Positions 1 to 8,401 of a stretch of DNA of 64,000 bases are shown piece after piece. Under the pieces are notes generated by a model. The model ran no database searches, was not told the origin of the DNA, and saw only the letters and a program-made list of their open reading frames with translations. Position numbers and translations under genes: made by a program. This DNA comes from an uncultured bacterium (GTDB lineage: Bacteria; Verrucomicrobiota; Lentisphaeria; Victivallales; UBA1829), in contig URKJ01000007.1 of assembly GCA_900548385.1 (NCBI GenBank), positions 62,001-126,000 on the forward strand, given 5' to 3'. Each line of letters starts with the position of its first letter. Positions within the stretch are counted from its first letter, which is position 1.

Positions 1-1847
1 TTTTCGAACTGCGTCCGGTAGGCGCTTTCCGTTTCCGGCGTTCGGGACCAGTGCGAGAACAGGGTGTCTTCGTTGACGAGATTCACGCAGAGCAGGGCGG
101 GGTCTTCGCCCCATTTCAGTCCCGTATACGGATTCCGGTGCTCCATCCAGCGGCGTACGAACGTTTTCCAGTTTTCCATCGCTTTCCGGTCGACGGGCAG
201 AAGAGCTTTCATTGTTGTTCCGGTTCCGGAAAGCTGATCCCCTTTACGCAGTGAACGGCTGGTATAAAAGTCGGTGGTGAGGTAGATGCCGCGTTCCTTG
301 CACTTTGCAAAAAGATAGTCCATCCGGTCCATCTTTTCCGGATCAAGGGTTACCGAATCCGCAGCGTCCCGGTCGATCATCCCGTTGTCGTGATGATGAA
401 AGCGGAGAGAATTGTATCCTTGCACAGCCAGACGGTCAACCAGTTCATCCGCGGTCTTTTTATCGGGAAAATTGGCGCCCATGCATACGTTGGTGCCGAA
501 AAACCGGATTTTCTTTTCCGGTGCGTTTTCAAATACGAATTCCCCGTTCGCCGAGGAACGGACAAATCCGTATTTCCCTGCCGGAGCATCCAGAGAGGCG
601 GAGAAGTCCAGCGGAGATCCTTTGGCGATTGTTTTGGAAAAGCGGAACGGTTTCCAGTTCCGGTCCTGCCGGATCACGACCGGGCGGTTTGCCGCCGGTG
701 GGAAAAAGATCCGGTGATTGCTCAATGTTGCGGCGGCGATCAGCCAGCGGACGGACGGGTCCGTTACGCGGAATGTGATGGATTGCGGTTCTTTGCCGGA
801 GAGCGGAAAACTGGAGGCATATAAAACGGCGGGACCGGAAGAAGCATTCCACCGGAGTGCGATTGCCGCGTTGGCGGCGGAAAGCGGAGTCTGCCAGTCC
901 GCACAGTCGATTCCCGCCCGGACCGGTATGGACTGTATCTTTCCGTCCCGGTAACGGATATCAAGAAAAGCGGTTGTCTTCCCTTTTGCCGGATTCCATG
1001 CGGAGGCATGCAGCAGATTGACGGCTCCGGCGGGGAAATCCGTGCGGTCAAGCCGTATGGTCGGCGATGCCGTGCGGTCTGCCACTGCTGTATGGGAACC
1101 AATCCGGAAAGGAATGCCCGATACGGTCTGTATCCCGGAACGCAGGCCTTGCAGTGCATTCAAGATACTGCCGTCGCTGCCGCTGACGGCGGCGCTGTCT
1201 ATGCCGGCAGGGGAGGTTTTCGGCGGGATCAGCTCCAGATTGAATCTGCATCCGGTTTTACGGATTGCTCCTTCCGCCTCGGCTGCATAAATCCGGATGG
1301 ATACGGTTTGATTCCATTGGCGGTTGTCCTGCACATAGACCGAAAAGGTTCCGGAAGCCGTCGCCCGGATCCCTCCGGCGAGCTCCACCGTTACAGACTT
1401 TGCCGGAGACTTCGGAAAGAGTACCTGTCCGCGGAATTCCGACGGGATCCGGACCGGTTTGCCGTTTACGGAAATTGTCCCTGCCGGAAGCGGAATATCC
1501 CAGCTGGTGCATACCATTTTCGTGAAAACCGTTTCCGGAAATTCGAGACGGTTTTCAAACTGCCAGCGGTTTTTCCCGTTTTGTTTCAGCGTTTGTGCAT
1601 ACGTTCCGACTGTTCCGTCCAGATTGAGCTTTCCTGTGACGGACAGGCGATCGGCTGTTTCAGTCTGCCGGATTCCGTTCCACTTCGGTTTGCTGTTCCA
1701 TGTTGAACCGGCAATGGAAACTTTGAGTCCGGAGTTTGCCAGTTTCAATTCGCCGGACGGCGCAGCCGATACGCCTGGCGGCAGGTCCAGTGCGTTCGTT
1801 TGAAGAAAGAGACCGGCGGAAAAGAGAAGCAGTGACAGTTTTTTCAT
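1..1847 (-). CDS. Secreted GH-A/cellulase-like glycoside hydrolase, partial (C-terminus beyond window)
   Basis: The frame is open from the ATG at 1847 to the window edge, giving the N-terminal ~615 residues. The protein starts with a signal peptide (Lys-Lys, then a Leu-rich core, cleavage near residue 19). Residues ~20-400 are probably beta-rich carbohydrate-binding or accessory domains. A TIM-barrel-like part begins around the motif IRFFGTN (~445). The motif NLVNE places a candidate acid/base Glu at residue 593, and the nucleophile Glu would lie outside the window. Blocks such as LDAPAGKYG and RFHHHDNG are shared with the complete 1102-residue hydrolase at 54550-57858, so the two are paralogues. 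It lies 18 bases downstream of a pseudopilin gene on the same strand and is very probably co-transcribed with it. Family assignment (GH5-like, clan GH-A) comes from motifs only; the substrate is unknown. Confidence 0.8.
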   Translation of the reverse strand, partial: MKKLSLLLFSAGLFLQTNALDLPPGVSAAPSGELKLANSGLKVSIAGSTWNSKPKWNGIRQTETADRLSVTGKLNLDGTVGTYAQTLKQNGKNRWQFENRLEFPETVFTKMVCTSWDIPLPAGTISVNGKPVRIPSEFRGQVLFPKSPAKSVTVELAGGIRATASGTFSVYVQDNRQWNQTVSIRIYAAEAEGAIRKTGCRFNLELIPPKTSPAGIDSAAVSGSDGSILNALQGLRSGIQTVSGIPFRIGSHTAVADRTASPTIRLDRTDFPAGAVNLLHASAWNPAKGKTTAFLDIRYRDGKIQSIPVRAGIDCADWQTPLSAANAAIALRWNASSGPAVLYASSFPLSGKEPQSITFRVTDPSVRWLIAAATLSNHRIFFPPAANRPVVIRQDRNWKPFRFSKTIAKGSPLDFSASLDAPAGKYGFVRSSANGEFVFENAPEKKIRFFGTNVCMGANFPDKKTADELVDRLAVQGYNSLRFHHHDNGMIDRDAADSVTLDPEKMDRMDYLFAKCKERGIYLTTDFYTSRSLRKGDQLSGTGTTMKALLPVDRKAMENWKTFVRRWMEHRNPYTGLKWGEDPALLCVNLVNEDTLFSHWSRTPETESAYRTQFE

Positions 1848-1865
1848 ATTCGGAATTCCTTGTTT

Positions 1866-2666
1866 TTAATAGGTATGATTGACCAGCAGGGAATAGCGGT
1901 TGGCAAAGTTGTCAATCGTGAACCAGCTGAAACTTGTTCCGGTGGAGCCCCAGACGAGACTGGTGTTCCATTTATGAAAACGCGCCATGGTGACATGTCC
2001 GTCAAACAGCAGAACGCCCGCTCTTGTTTGATTGTTGTGGTGCATTCCGACTCCGCCGACGCCCCACAGACCGGTTTCTCCGGTCGTGAAGTTGTAGCCG
2101 ACAACGGAGTCGCCGTATTTTGTCGTTCCTGTGTAGGCGTGCTCCGTGAGGAATATGGAGCCGGACGGCTGCTTTACCATGGAACTCTTCATGTAGACCG
2201 AGGAACCGTCCATTGCCTGACAACGGCCCCAGCCCATCAGAAACGAGTAGGATCGCGGCGGATTGACTTCGTAGGTGGAATGTTTCCGCGGATAGGAGGA
2301 TGGATCGCTTGGACACCAGAATATTTTGAATTTCTTATTTGTATGCCGGAGACTCTCATTATTGCTTGCATAGTTTCTGGCAAAGACGTAATCCCAGTGA
2401 TAGCCCCACTGATAATAACCCGGCCTTCCTGCATCGGTGCCGAACGGCGGAGCGGGGATTCCGTCGTAATCATTCAGGTAAAAGGCTTCATAAGTCCCCA
2501 TGGTTTTCAGCTGTGACATGCATTGAATGCTCTTCGCCTTGTCCCGCGCCGCGTTCAGAGCCGGGAGCAGCAGACTTGCCAGAATTGAGATGACGGCAAT
2601 CGTTATCAGGAGCTCCAGCAGAGTGAATCTCTTTTTTCGAAATGACAGGATCCCGAAGTGTTTCAT
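1866..2666 (-). CDS. Prepilin-type N-terminal domain protein (pseudopilin-like)
   Basis: 266 aa. A short basic leader ends in KKR and is followed by FTLLELLITIAV and a long hydrophobic helix, the class III (type IV pilin/type II secretion) signal with Glu at mature position +5. The residue before the Phe is Arg, not the usual Gly. The periplasmic part carries a conserved Cys in SIQCMSQLK, a second in CPSDP, and the C-terminal LLFDGHV block typical of the Lentisphaerae/Planctomycetes pseudopilin family (DUF1559-like). The ATG at 2666 has a GGAAAGGA ribosome site. It lies directly upstream of the secreted hydrolase at 1-1847 and has a near-consensus promoter at 2735-2763. Its exact role is unknown; secretion or surface display of the partner enzyme is an inference. 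Confidence 0.88.
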   Translation of the reverse strand: MKHFGILSFRKKRFTLLELLITIAVISILASLLLPALNAARDKAKSIQCMSQLKTMGTYEAFYLNDYDGIPAPPFGTDAGRPGYYQWGYHWDYVFARNYASNNESLRHTNKKFKIFWCPSDPSSYPRKHSTYEVNPPRSYSFLMGWGRCQAMDGSSVYMKSSMVKQPSGSIFLTEHAYTGTTKYGDSVVGYNFTTGETGLWGVGGVGMHHNNQTRAGVLLFDGHVTMARFHKWNTSLVWGSTGTSFSWFTIDNFANRYSLLVNHTY

Positions 2667-2734
2667 AATTGTTCCTTTCCAGTAAATTCAGGATAGTTGT
2701 TTTTCTGTAGAAAACAGTCTGCTTTCTGAAATTT

Positions 2735-2763
2735 ATTATACTCTGAAATGAAAAATATGGCAA
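2735..2763 (-). promoter_or_regulatory. Sigma-70 promoter of the pseudopilin/hydrolase pair
   Basis: On the minus strand TTGCCA (2758-2763) is followed by a 17-base spacer and TATAAT (2735-2740), 5/6 and 6/6 matches to consensus. It gives a leader of about 60 bases to the ATG at 2666. The 366-base gap 2667-3032 holds this promoter and the divergent glgC promoter and no convincing gene. Confidence 0.75.
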
Positions 2764-2972
2764 GAGGGGAAAAGAAGCAAAAATATGTTGATATTCATTA
2801 TTTATATATAAAAGATCGGCGAAGTGTAAAAAGTGCTGTGTTTGGAGAACCATGAGAAGAATTCTTTCATTTTATTCCGGCGGAGCAAATGAAAACGGGG
2901 GTTGAACAGGGGGGTATCCGTTTCCCAAACATGGAATTTACGAAAAAAAAAGACTTTTCAAATAAAAACATA

Positions 2973-3000
2973 TTGTTTTTTTTGATTTTCTCTGTATTGT
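2973..3000 (+). promoter_or_regulatory. Putative glgC promoter
   Basis: TTGTTT (2973-2978), 16-base spacer, TATTGT (2995-3000), 33 bases before the glgC ATG. The -35 is weak. The same -10 hexamer TATTGT recurs in front of three other genes in this window. Confidence 0.45.
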
Positions 3001-3032
3001 ATATGTCGTGACCAAATCGAAGGAGATTGACT

Positions 3033-4373
3033 ATGAGAACATCTGTTCTGGGAATGATTCTTGCCGGAGGGGAGGGCACCAGACTCGCCCCGCTTACCGA
3101 TCAGCGTGCAAAGCCCGCCGTTCCGTTCGGAGGAAAATACCGCATCATTGACTTTGTGCTGAGCAATTTTGTCAACAGCGGGATCAACAGCATTTTCGTG
3201 CTGACGCAGTTCAAATCGCAGAGTTTGATGGAACACATCATCAACGGATGGAACATCTCTTCCACTCAGGTGCGCGGGAGCTTCATCATTCCCGTTCCTG
3301 CCCAGATGCAGACGCAGGACCGTACCTGGTACCGGGGAACTGCCGACGCCATCTATCAGAATATGGGGCTGATTGAGGATTTCAAGCCGGATCTCGTTGC
3401 CGTGTTCGGCGGTGATCATATCTATAAGATGGATGTCAGCCAGATGGTTGATTTCCATTGCTGCAACAACGCCATTGCCACTGTTGCGGCAATCCCCGTT
3501 CCGATCAGTGAAGCGAGTCAGTTCGGCATTATTCAGGTGGACAAGGACTGGCGGATCGTTGGATTCCAGGAGAAGCCGAAAGATCCGACACCGCTTCCGA
3601 ACGACAAGAACATGGCGCTTGCCTCCATGGGGAATTATATTTTCAACGCCGATGACATGCTGTCGCTTCTCAAGAACGACTACGAACAGAAAGCCAGTTC
3701 CCATGATTTCGGGAAAGACATTATTCCGAGTCTGGTCGGCACCAAGCGGCTGTATGCCTATAATTTCTACTCCAACAAGATTCCCGGCCAGGCAGTCAGC
3801 GAAAAGCCGTACTGGCGCGACGTCGGGACGCTCAAGGCGTTTTTTGAAGCCAATATGGACCTCCGGGCGACACAGCCGCAGCTTGACCTTTACAATGATA
3901 AATGGCCGATTTACAACTACCATTTCAGCCTTCCTCCGGCGAAGTTCGTCCATAACGAGGATGTCGATACGTTCGGACTTCCGCGTATCGGAAAGGCGAT
4001 CAACTCCATTGTCTGCGACGGCTGTATTGTTTCGGGAAGCACGGTTACCAATTCCGTTCTTTTCAACTCGGTTTATGTTCACAGCTATGCGACAGTTCAT
4101 AACAGCATTCTGCTGAACGATGTTGACATCGGCGAGCACTGCCGTATCCGCAATGCGATCATCGACAAACACAACGTCATCCCGCGCAACACCACGATCG
4201 GGTATGACCGCGAGGAGGATGCCAAGCGTTACAAGGTCGTTGACATCGGTGACGGACAGTGGCTGACGGTGATTCCGAAAGACCGTCATTCCAACACTTA
4301 TGAGCTCTCGAAAAGTCTTGAGATTCATGAGTCCGCCGCGCCCGCTCCGGAGGAACCGGCGGAACAGAAGTGA
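3033..4373 (+). CDS. glgC: Glucose-1-phosphate adenylyltransferase (ADP-glucose pyrophosphorylase)
   Basis: 446 aa. Makes ADP-glucose from glucose-1-phosphate and ATP, the committed step of bacterial glycogen synthesis. The N-terminal nucleotidyltransferase motif AGGEGTRLAPLT is followed by KPAVPFGGKYRIIDF, and the C-terminal third has the left-handed beta-helix hexapeptide pattern (ISGS/VVHS-type repeats, roughly residues 330-410). Length fits the family (~420-450). The ATG at 3033 is preferred over an in-frame TTG at 3027 because AGGAG sits 7 bases upstream. The last ~25 residues are an Ala/Glu/Pro-rich tail. No glgA or glgB is nearby, and a hairpin terminator follows, so it appears monocistronic. 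Confidence 0.97.
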   Translation: MRTSVLGMILAGGEGTRLAPLTDQRAKPAVPFGGKYRIIDFVLSNFVNSGINSIFVLTQFKSQSLMEHIINGWNISSTQVRGSFIIPVPAQMQTQDRTWYRGTADAIYQNMGLIEDFKPDLVAVFGGDHIYKMDVSQMVDFHCCNNAIATVAAIPVPISEASQFGIIQVDKDWRIVGFQEKPKDPTPLPNDKNMALASMGNYIFNADDMLSLLKNDYEQKASSHDFGKDIIPSLVGTKRLYAYNFYSNKIPGQAVSEKPYWRDVGTLKAFFEANMDLRATQPQLDLYNDKWPIYNYHFSLPPAKFVHNEDVDTFGLPRIGKAINSIVCDGCIVSGSTVTNSVLFNSVYVHSYATVHNSILLNDVDIGEHCRIRNAIIDKHNVIPRNTTIGYDREEDAKRYKVVDIGDGQWLTVIPKDRHSNTYELSKSLEIHESAAPAPEEPAEQK

Positions 4374-4407
4374 TTTTCTGTCGGAACTATGATTTGACAG
4401 AATCGTG

Positions 4408-4434
4408 AAAGACGGCGTTTCGCGCCGTCTTTTC
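4408..4434 (+). terminator. Intrinsic terminator after glgC
   Basis: Perfect 10-bp stem (4408-4417 with 4423-4432), 5-base loop, the stem itself ending in TTT. It lies 35 bases after the glgC stop. Confidence 0.75.
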
Positions 4435-4460
4435 ATTTATTGACGGGATCGTTGTATTTT

Positions 4461-5120
4461 ATGGAAAACGAATTGTATCGACGGGTTCGGGAGGCTGTTC
4501 GGGAAGAGCTGTGCGGTGCGCCGGGATGTCATGATTTCGATCACACGGAACGGGTGCTGCGGAATGCCCGGATGCTTGCCCGGCAGGAGCTGGATCCATC
4601 GGATGAAAGAGCGTTTCTCGCAGTGTCGCTTGCGGCACTGCTGCATGATGTGGCGCGTCCGGAAGAACTGCAGTCCTGCGGCAGAATCTGTCACGCGCAG
4701 GCGGGGTACGGGAAATCTGCGGATTTTCTCCGCCGCTGCGGCTGTGTGGATGAAGCGCTGATCGGAGAAGTCGCCGATGCGGTGCGCCGTCACCGTTACC
4801 GCGGCAAGGATCGGCCGGAGACTCTGATTGACCGTCTGGTTTATGATGCGGACAAGCTGGATTCCATCGGAGCGGCGGGAGTCGGTCGTGCGTTTCATTT
4901 TGCGGGCCGGGTTGGAGCCCGGCTGCATAATTCCGCGGAGGAGGCGTTAGCCGGCAGCGAGTACGGTCGCGAGGATTCCGCCTACCGGGAGTACCTGGTC
5001 AAGCTGCGTCATGTTCCGGAGCGGATGCTGACGGCTGTGGGGCGTGCTGCCGCGGAAGAGCGCGCGGAGTTCATGCATGAGTTTTTCCGCCGTCTCTGCG
5101 AAGAGAGCGGAGTGAAGTGA
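4461..5120 (+). CDS. HD-domain phosphohydrolase
   Basis: 219 aa. An HD superfamily metal-dependent phosphohydrolase, shown by His-Asp in CHDFDHTERV near the N-terminus, LLHDVARPE (the HD pair) and the downstream VRRHRYRG and VYDADKLDSIG motifs, the pattern of YedJ/RsgI-like small HD hydrolases. The substrate is unknown and could be a nucleotide or another phosphate ester. Predicted cytoplasmic, with no signal or membrane segment. The ATG at 4461 was chosen over an upstream in-frame TTG at 4440; neither has a clear Shine-Dalgarno, so the start is uncertain. It follows the glgC terminator by 26 bases. Confidence 0.85.
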   Translation: MENELYRRVREAVREELCGAPGCHDFDHTERVLRNARMLARQELDPSDERAFLAVSLAALLHDVARPEELQSCGRICHAQAGYGKSADFLRRCGCVDEALIGEVADAVRRHRYRGKDRPETLIDRLVYDADKLDSIGAAGVGRAFHFAGRVGARLHNSAEEALAGSEYGREDSAYREYLVKLRHVPERMLTAVGRAAAEERAEFMHEFFRRLCEESGVK

Positions 5121-5149
5121 CGGTTTCGGAAGATTTGCGGCGGAGCGGT

Positions 5150-5178
5150 TTGCAAAATTCCATACTTCATGATATTGT
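5150..5178 (+). promoter_or_regulatory. Putative promoter of the coiled-coil gene and possibly the ribosomal operon
   Basis: TTGCAA (5150-5155), 17-base spacer, TATTGT (5173-5178). It starts 30 bases after the HD gene stop. No better promoter was found directly before rplV, so this may also drive the ribosomal protein genes. Confidence 0.45.
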
Positions 5179-5212
5179 AGGAAAGGAAAAGAGAGGAGTT
5201 TTGCGGGTTGTA

Positions 5213-6001
5213 ATGGTGAAAAATCAAAAAAAGTTTAAAAAAAATTGGATTTTTTTCAGAATCGGGGTTATAGTAATAGCTCTGTACGGAATTTTTCTGC
5301 CCGGATTGCGGGCGGAGGATTATGACCGGAACAGGAAAATTGCGAAACTTCAGGCGGAAATTGAGCGTTTGAAGAAAGAGAATGCGGAGTTGCAGACGAC
5401 GGTTGAGCGTTTGAAAACGGATTCCCGTGAAGGGGAGAGCGTTCTTCGCAAGGAGCTGATTGAAACACTAGACAAGTATTCGACGCAGGCCGGACGATTG
5501 AAGCGCATGGAGATGAGCTCCGCCGGGACCATCGAAACCCTTGAACCGGTGTATATGGGCGCCAGGGAGATGGAACTGGAAGCCGATTTGAAATTATGCG
5601 CAGATTCAATAGGGCGGCTCTCGGTGGAAGTGCTGAGATTCTGCGATGAAACAGGAGCCGTCCTCCCGTCGATTGTGTCGAATCATATAGAAGCCGCCCG
5701 CATGCGCTTGAAACTCGAATCCCTGAAAGAACTTGCGATGAAGAGTGCATTGCTTGCGGCTCCCGCGAAAGCTCCCGGAAAACTGGTGAGCTGCCGGATT
5801 TACGAACTGAATGAAAAACCCGAACTTGTGATTTTGTCGGCGGGTTATCGGAACGGAGTTCGGATGGGATTGATCCTGCGAACGGACAAAGTCGCGATGA
5901 AAGTTGTGGCGTTGCGGAATTTTACGAGTGCCGCGATCGTGACGGAAGGCAGTTTCCGGGATCTGGCGCCGGGCATGGAGGTCCGGGCGTCGAATAAATA
6001 A
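5213..6001 (+). CDS. Envelope protein with N-terminal membrane/signal segment and coiled coil, unknown function
   Basis: 262 aa. A Lys/Asn-rich N-terminus and a hydrophobic stretch (residues ~15-34, IGVIVIALYGIFLPG) look like a signal peptide or anchor. A charged heptad region follows (residues ~40-85, LQAEIERLKKENAEL), a clear coiled coil. The C-terminal half (ELVILSAGYRNGVRMGLILR) resembles beta domains of envelope proteins such as MreC but is not diagnostic. The ATG at 5213 was chosen because upstream in-frame starts precede the promoter; GAGAGGAG lies 14 bases before it, which is long. It is immediately upstream of rplV. I do not recognise the family. Confidence 0.7.
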   Translation: MVKNQKKFKKNWIFFRIGVIVIALYGIFLPGLRAEDYDRNRKIAKLQAEIERLKKENAELQTTVERLKTDSREGESVLRKELIETLDKYSTQAGRLKRMEMSSAGTIETLEPVYMGAREMELEADLKLCADSIGRLSVEVLRFCDETGAVLPSIVSNHIEAARMRLKLESLKELAMKSALLAAPAKAPGKLVSCRIYELNEKPELVILSAGYRNGVRMGLILRTDKVAMKVVALRNFTSAAIVTEGSFRDLAPGMEVRASNK

Positions 6002-6009
6002 GAAATTTG

Positions 6010-6031
6010 GAAAGATTCACCGGAATCTTTC
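6010..6031 (+). promoter_or_regulatory. Perfect hairpin before rplV
   Basis: A 9-bp perfect stem (6010-6018 with 6023-6031) and a 4-base loop lie between the coiled-coil gene stop and the rplV start at 6073. There is no T-run, so it may be a processing or ribosomal-protein autoregulation site rather than a terminator. Confidence 0.4.
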
Positions 6032-6072
6032 GAGTGTATAAAACCAAAAACAAAAGAAATGAGAGAAGTAGA

Positions 6073-6408
6073 ATGGAAGTTCGGGCGATGACAAAATACG
6101 TCCACATCTCCCCGCAGAAGGCGTCTGACTTTTCCCGCACGATTCAGGGAAAGAAAGTCGTCGATGCGCTCGCGATGGTGGAGTTGAGTCCGAGAAAGGC
6201 AGCAAGACTTTTCGGCAAGACACTGAGAAGCGCGCTGGCAAACGCCGAAAACAACTACGAGCTCAAGAGAGAATCCCTCACGGTGAAGGAAGCGGTAGCC
6301 AATCCTGGCCCGATGCTGAGAAGATTCCGTCCGAAAGCACGTGGTATGGCCGGCAGAATCAGAAAACGTACGAGTCACTTCACGGTGGTTCTTACGGACG
6401 AGAAATAA
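6073..6408 (+). CDS. rplV: 50S ribosomal protein L22
   Basis: 111 aa. L22 binds 23S rRNA and lines the peptide exit tunnel through its beta-hairpin, visible as RRFRPKARGMAGRIRKRTSH at residues ~86-105. The N-terminal VHISPQKASD block is typical. The ATG at 6073 gives normal family length. It is the first gene of the cluster, although in most bacteria rpsJ, rplC, rplD, rplW, rplB and rpsS come before it. rpsC follows after 14 bases. Confidence 0.97.
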   Translation: MEVRAMTKYVHISPQKASDFSRTIQGKKVVDALAMVELSPRKAARLFGKTLRSALANAENNYELKRESLTVKEAVANPGPMLRRFRPKARGMAGRIRKRTSHFTVVLTDEK

Positions 6409-6422
6409 GGAAGGGTCTGATA

Positions 6423-7124
6423 GTGGGTCAGAAGGTTAATCCTATTGGGCTGAGATTGGCTCTGAACAAGAACTGGAGTTCTCATTGGTTTGCGAGAAAA
6501 GACAATAAGAACAACTTCGGCGATTGGCTTCACGAAGATCTCAAGATTCGTTCTTACATCAAAAAGAATTTCAACAATGCCGCGATTTCGAAGATTCTGG
6601 TCGAGCGTTACGGGACCCGCGTCCGTGTGACGATCTATGCGGCACGCCCCGGCATCCTGATCGGACGCAAGGGTGCGGAACTTGACACGCTGAAAGCCAG
6701 CGTGGCGAAACTGCTCGCGCACAACGAAGAACTGATTCTGGAAGTTGTCGAGATCAAGCAGCCGGAAACGAATGCGCAGCTGGTCGCGGAAAGCGTCGCC
6801 CAGCAGCTGGAACGCCGAATCGGTTTCAGACGTGCAATGAAGAAAGCGATTCAGGTTGCGATGGAACTGGGTGCGGAAGGCATCAAGATCCACTGCGCCG
6901 GCCGTCTCGGCGGAGCCGAACTTGCGCGTACCGAGCAGTACAAAGAGGGAAGAACTCCTCTCCACACATTGAAGGCCCATATTGATTATGGGTTCACCGA
7001 GGCCAACACGACCGCTGGAAAGATCGGCGTGAAGGTATGGATTTGTCATAAAGAGCCAACGGAGGAAATGCAAAATGCCGTTAATGCCAAAAAGAGTAAA
7101 GCACAGAAAGGTTCAGCGCGGTAA
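6423..7124 (+). CDS. rpsC: 30S ribosomal protein S3
   Basis: 233 aa, GTG start. MGQKVNPIGLRL is the classic S3 N-terminus. The KH domain GXXG is seen in RPGILIGRKGAELD (residues ~77-90) and the C-terminal domain in GGAELARTEQYKEGR. S3 sits at the mRNA entry of the 30S head. The 3' end overlaps rplP by 50 bases in another frame, implying translational coupling. Confidence 0.98.
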   Translation: MGQKVNPIGLRLALNKNWSSHWFARKDNKNNFGDWLHEDLKIRSYIKKNFNNAAISKILVERYGTRVRVTIYAARPGILIGRKGAELDTLKASVAKLLAHNEELILEVVEIKQPETNAQLVAESVAQQLERRIGFRRAMKKAIQVAMELGAEGIKIHCAGRLGGAELARTEQYKEGRTPLHTLKAHIDYGFTEANTTAGKIGVKVWICHKEPTEEMQNAVNAKKSKAQKGSAR

Positions 7125-7494
7125 CAACAGGGGTCTTTCGCAGAGATGTAATGAACTCGATTTCGGCGATTATGGACTCCAGACTCTTGAGCGCACGTAC
7201 CTGACTGCCAACCAGATTGAAGCCGCCCGTGTGGCGATTACGCGTCATATGAAACGCCGCGGTAAAGTTTGGATCAGAGTGTTCCCCTACAAGCCGTACA
7301 CCAAGAAGCCCTTGGAAGTGCGTATGGGTAAGGGAAAAGGAAATGTGGAATATTGGGTTGCTCCGATCAAGCCTGGAAGAATGCTCTTCGAGGTTAGCGG
7401 ATGCACGGAAAACGTGGCAAAAGAGGCGATGAGCCTTGCCGCCGCGAAGCTCCCGATCAAATGCAAATTCATCATGCGGACGCATGCTGTCTGA
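7075..7494 (+). CDS. rplP: 50S ribosomal protein L16
   Basis: 139 aa. L16 helps organise the A-site tRNA region of the 50S subunit. Recognisable blocks are MPKRVKHRK, RMGKGKG and APIKPGRMLFEV. The ATG at 7075 has GGAGG 8 bases upstream and lies inside rpsC, so translation is probably coupled. An alternative ATG three codons later is possible. Confidence 0.98.
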   Translation: MPLMPKRVKHRKVQRGNNRGLSQRCNELDFGDYGLQTLERTYLTANQIEAARVAITRHMKRRGKVWIRVFPYKPYTKKPLEVRMGKGKGNVEYWVAPIKPGRMLFEVSGCTENVAKEAMSLAAAKLPIKCKFIMRTHAV

Positions 7495-7510
7495 TTGGAG
7501 AAGTGTTACG

Positions 7511-7711
7511 ATGAAGATGAAAGACATCAAGGAACTGACGGTCGAAGAACTCGACGCCAAGGTTGCCGATCTGCGCAAGGAGCACTTCACCCTCCGTCAG
7601 CAGTCCAAGACCGGAACACTTGAGAATCCGGCCCGGATCAATCAGATCCGCAAGGACATCGCAAGATGTTTGACAGAAAAGAAAATCAGGGGCGCTGCTG
7701 TGCAGGCCTGA
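7511..7711 (+). CDS. rpmC: 50S ribosomal protein L29
   Basis: 66 aa. Two-helix protein near the exit tunnel that contacts SRP and trigger factor. Motifs are IKELTVEELDAKVADLRKE and ENPARINQIRKDIAR. The ATG at 7511 has GGAG about 10 bases upstream and gives the normal family length. An in-frame upstream extension inside rplP is not used. Confidence 0.96.
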   Translation: MKMKDIKELTVEELDAKVADLRKEHFTLRQQSKTGTLENPARINQIRKDIARCLTEKKIRGAAVQA

Positions 7712-7732
7712 TGATAATAAAGGAATTGTGCT

Positions 7733-8014
7733 ATGAATGAGAACAACAGCAGCGCACCGCAGGAACGCGGTAACCGCAAGCACAGAGTCGGCATGGTGGT
7801 CAGCGACGTTCAGAACAAGACCATCATCGTCGAAGTCATGCGGAGAGCGGCGCACAAGAAATACAAGAAGGTCGTAAAAGTCCGTACACGCTATGCCGTG
7901 CATGACGAGACGAATCAGGCGAAAGTCGGCGACACGGTCAGAATCGGCGAAACCAGGCCCCTCAGCAAGCAGAAACGCTGGCGCCTTGAAGAGATTATCA
8001 GCCGCGCTGAATAA
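7733..8014 (+). CDS. rpsQ: 30S ribosomal protein S17
   Basis: 93 aa. OB-fold 16S rRNA-binding protein with GMVVSDVQNKTIIVEV near residue 20 and GDTVRIGETRPLSKQKRW near residue 63. It has a 17-residue polar N-terminal extension compared with E. coli S17. It lies 21 bases after rpmC and 21 bases before rplN. Confidence 0.97.
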   Translation: MNENNSSAPQERGNRKHRVGMVVSDVQNKTIIVEVMRRAAHKKYKKVVKVRTRYAVHDETNQAKVGDTVRIGETRPLSKQKRWRLEEIISRAE

Positions 8015-8035
8015 GCGGGGCGGGAGATTACTGCA

Positions 8036-8401
8036 ATGGTCCAAATGCAAACAAATATGGAAGTTGCCGACAACTCCGGCGCGAAGCGTGTCACTGTTAT
8101 CACAGTGCTCGGTCAGAAGCGTCGTTGCGCGAAAATCGGCGACATTGTGACAGCGGCTGTCAAGGAAGCGATTCCGGGCGGCGCCGTCAAGAAGGGTGAT
8201 GTGGTCAAATGCGTCATCGTCAGAACCGCAGCGAAGATCCGTCGTGAAGATGGTTCCTATCTGAGATTCGATGCGAATGCCGCGGTTGTGATCGACGATC
8301 AGAACAATCCGAAAGGTACCCGTATCTTCGGTCCTGTCGCCCGTGAACTTCGCGATAAGAACTTTATGAAAATCATTTCGCTTGCTCCGGAGGTGCTTTG
8401 A
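8036..8401 (+). CDS. rplN: 50S ribosomal protein L14
   Basis: 121 aa. Beta-barrel protein of the 50S subunit interface, with the invariant MEVADNSGAKRV and GTRIFGPVARELR blocks. Full length. The TGA stop shares one base with the ATG of rplX (TGATG), so translation is coupled. Confidence 0.98.
   Translation: MVQMQTNMEVADNSGAKRVTVITVLGQKRRCAKIGDIVTAAVKEAIPGGAVKKGDVVKCVIVRTAAKIRREDGSYLRFDANAAVVIDDQNNPKGTRIFGPVARELRDKNFMKIISLAPEVL

Noticed and set aside
2958..4436. 492-residue open frame on the minus strand across glgC
   Set aside because: Antisense to a full glgC with clear motifs; no ribosome site and low-complexity Arg/Val/Asp composition typical of a codon-bias shadow.
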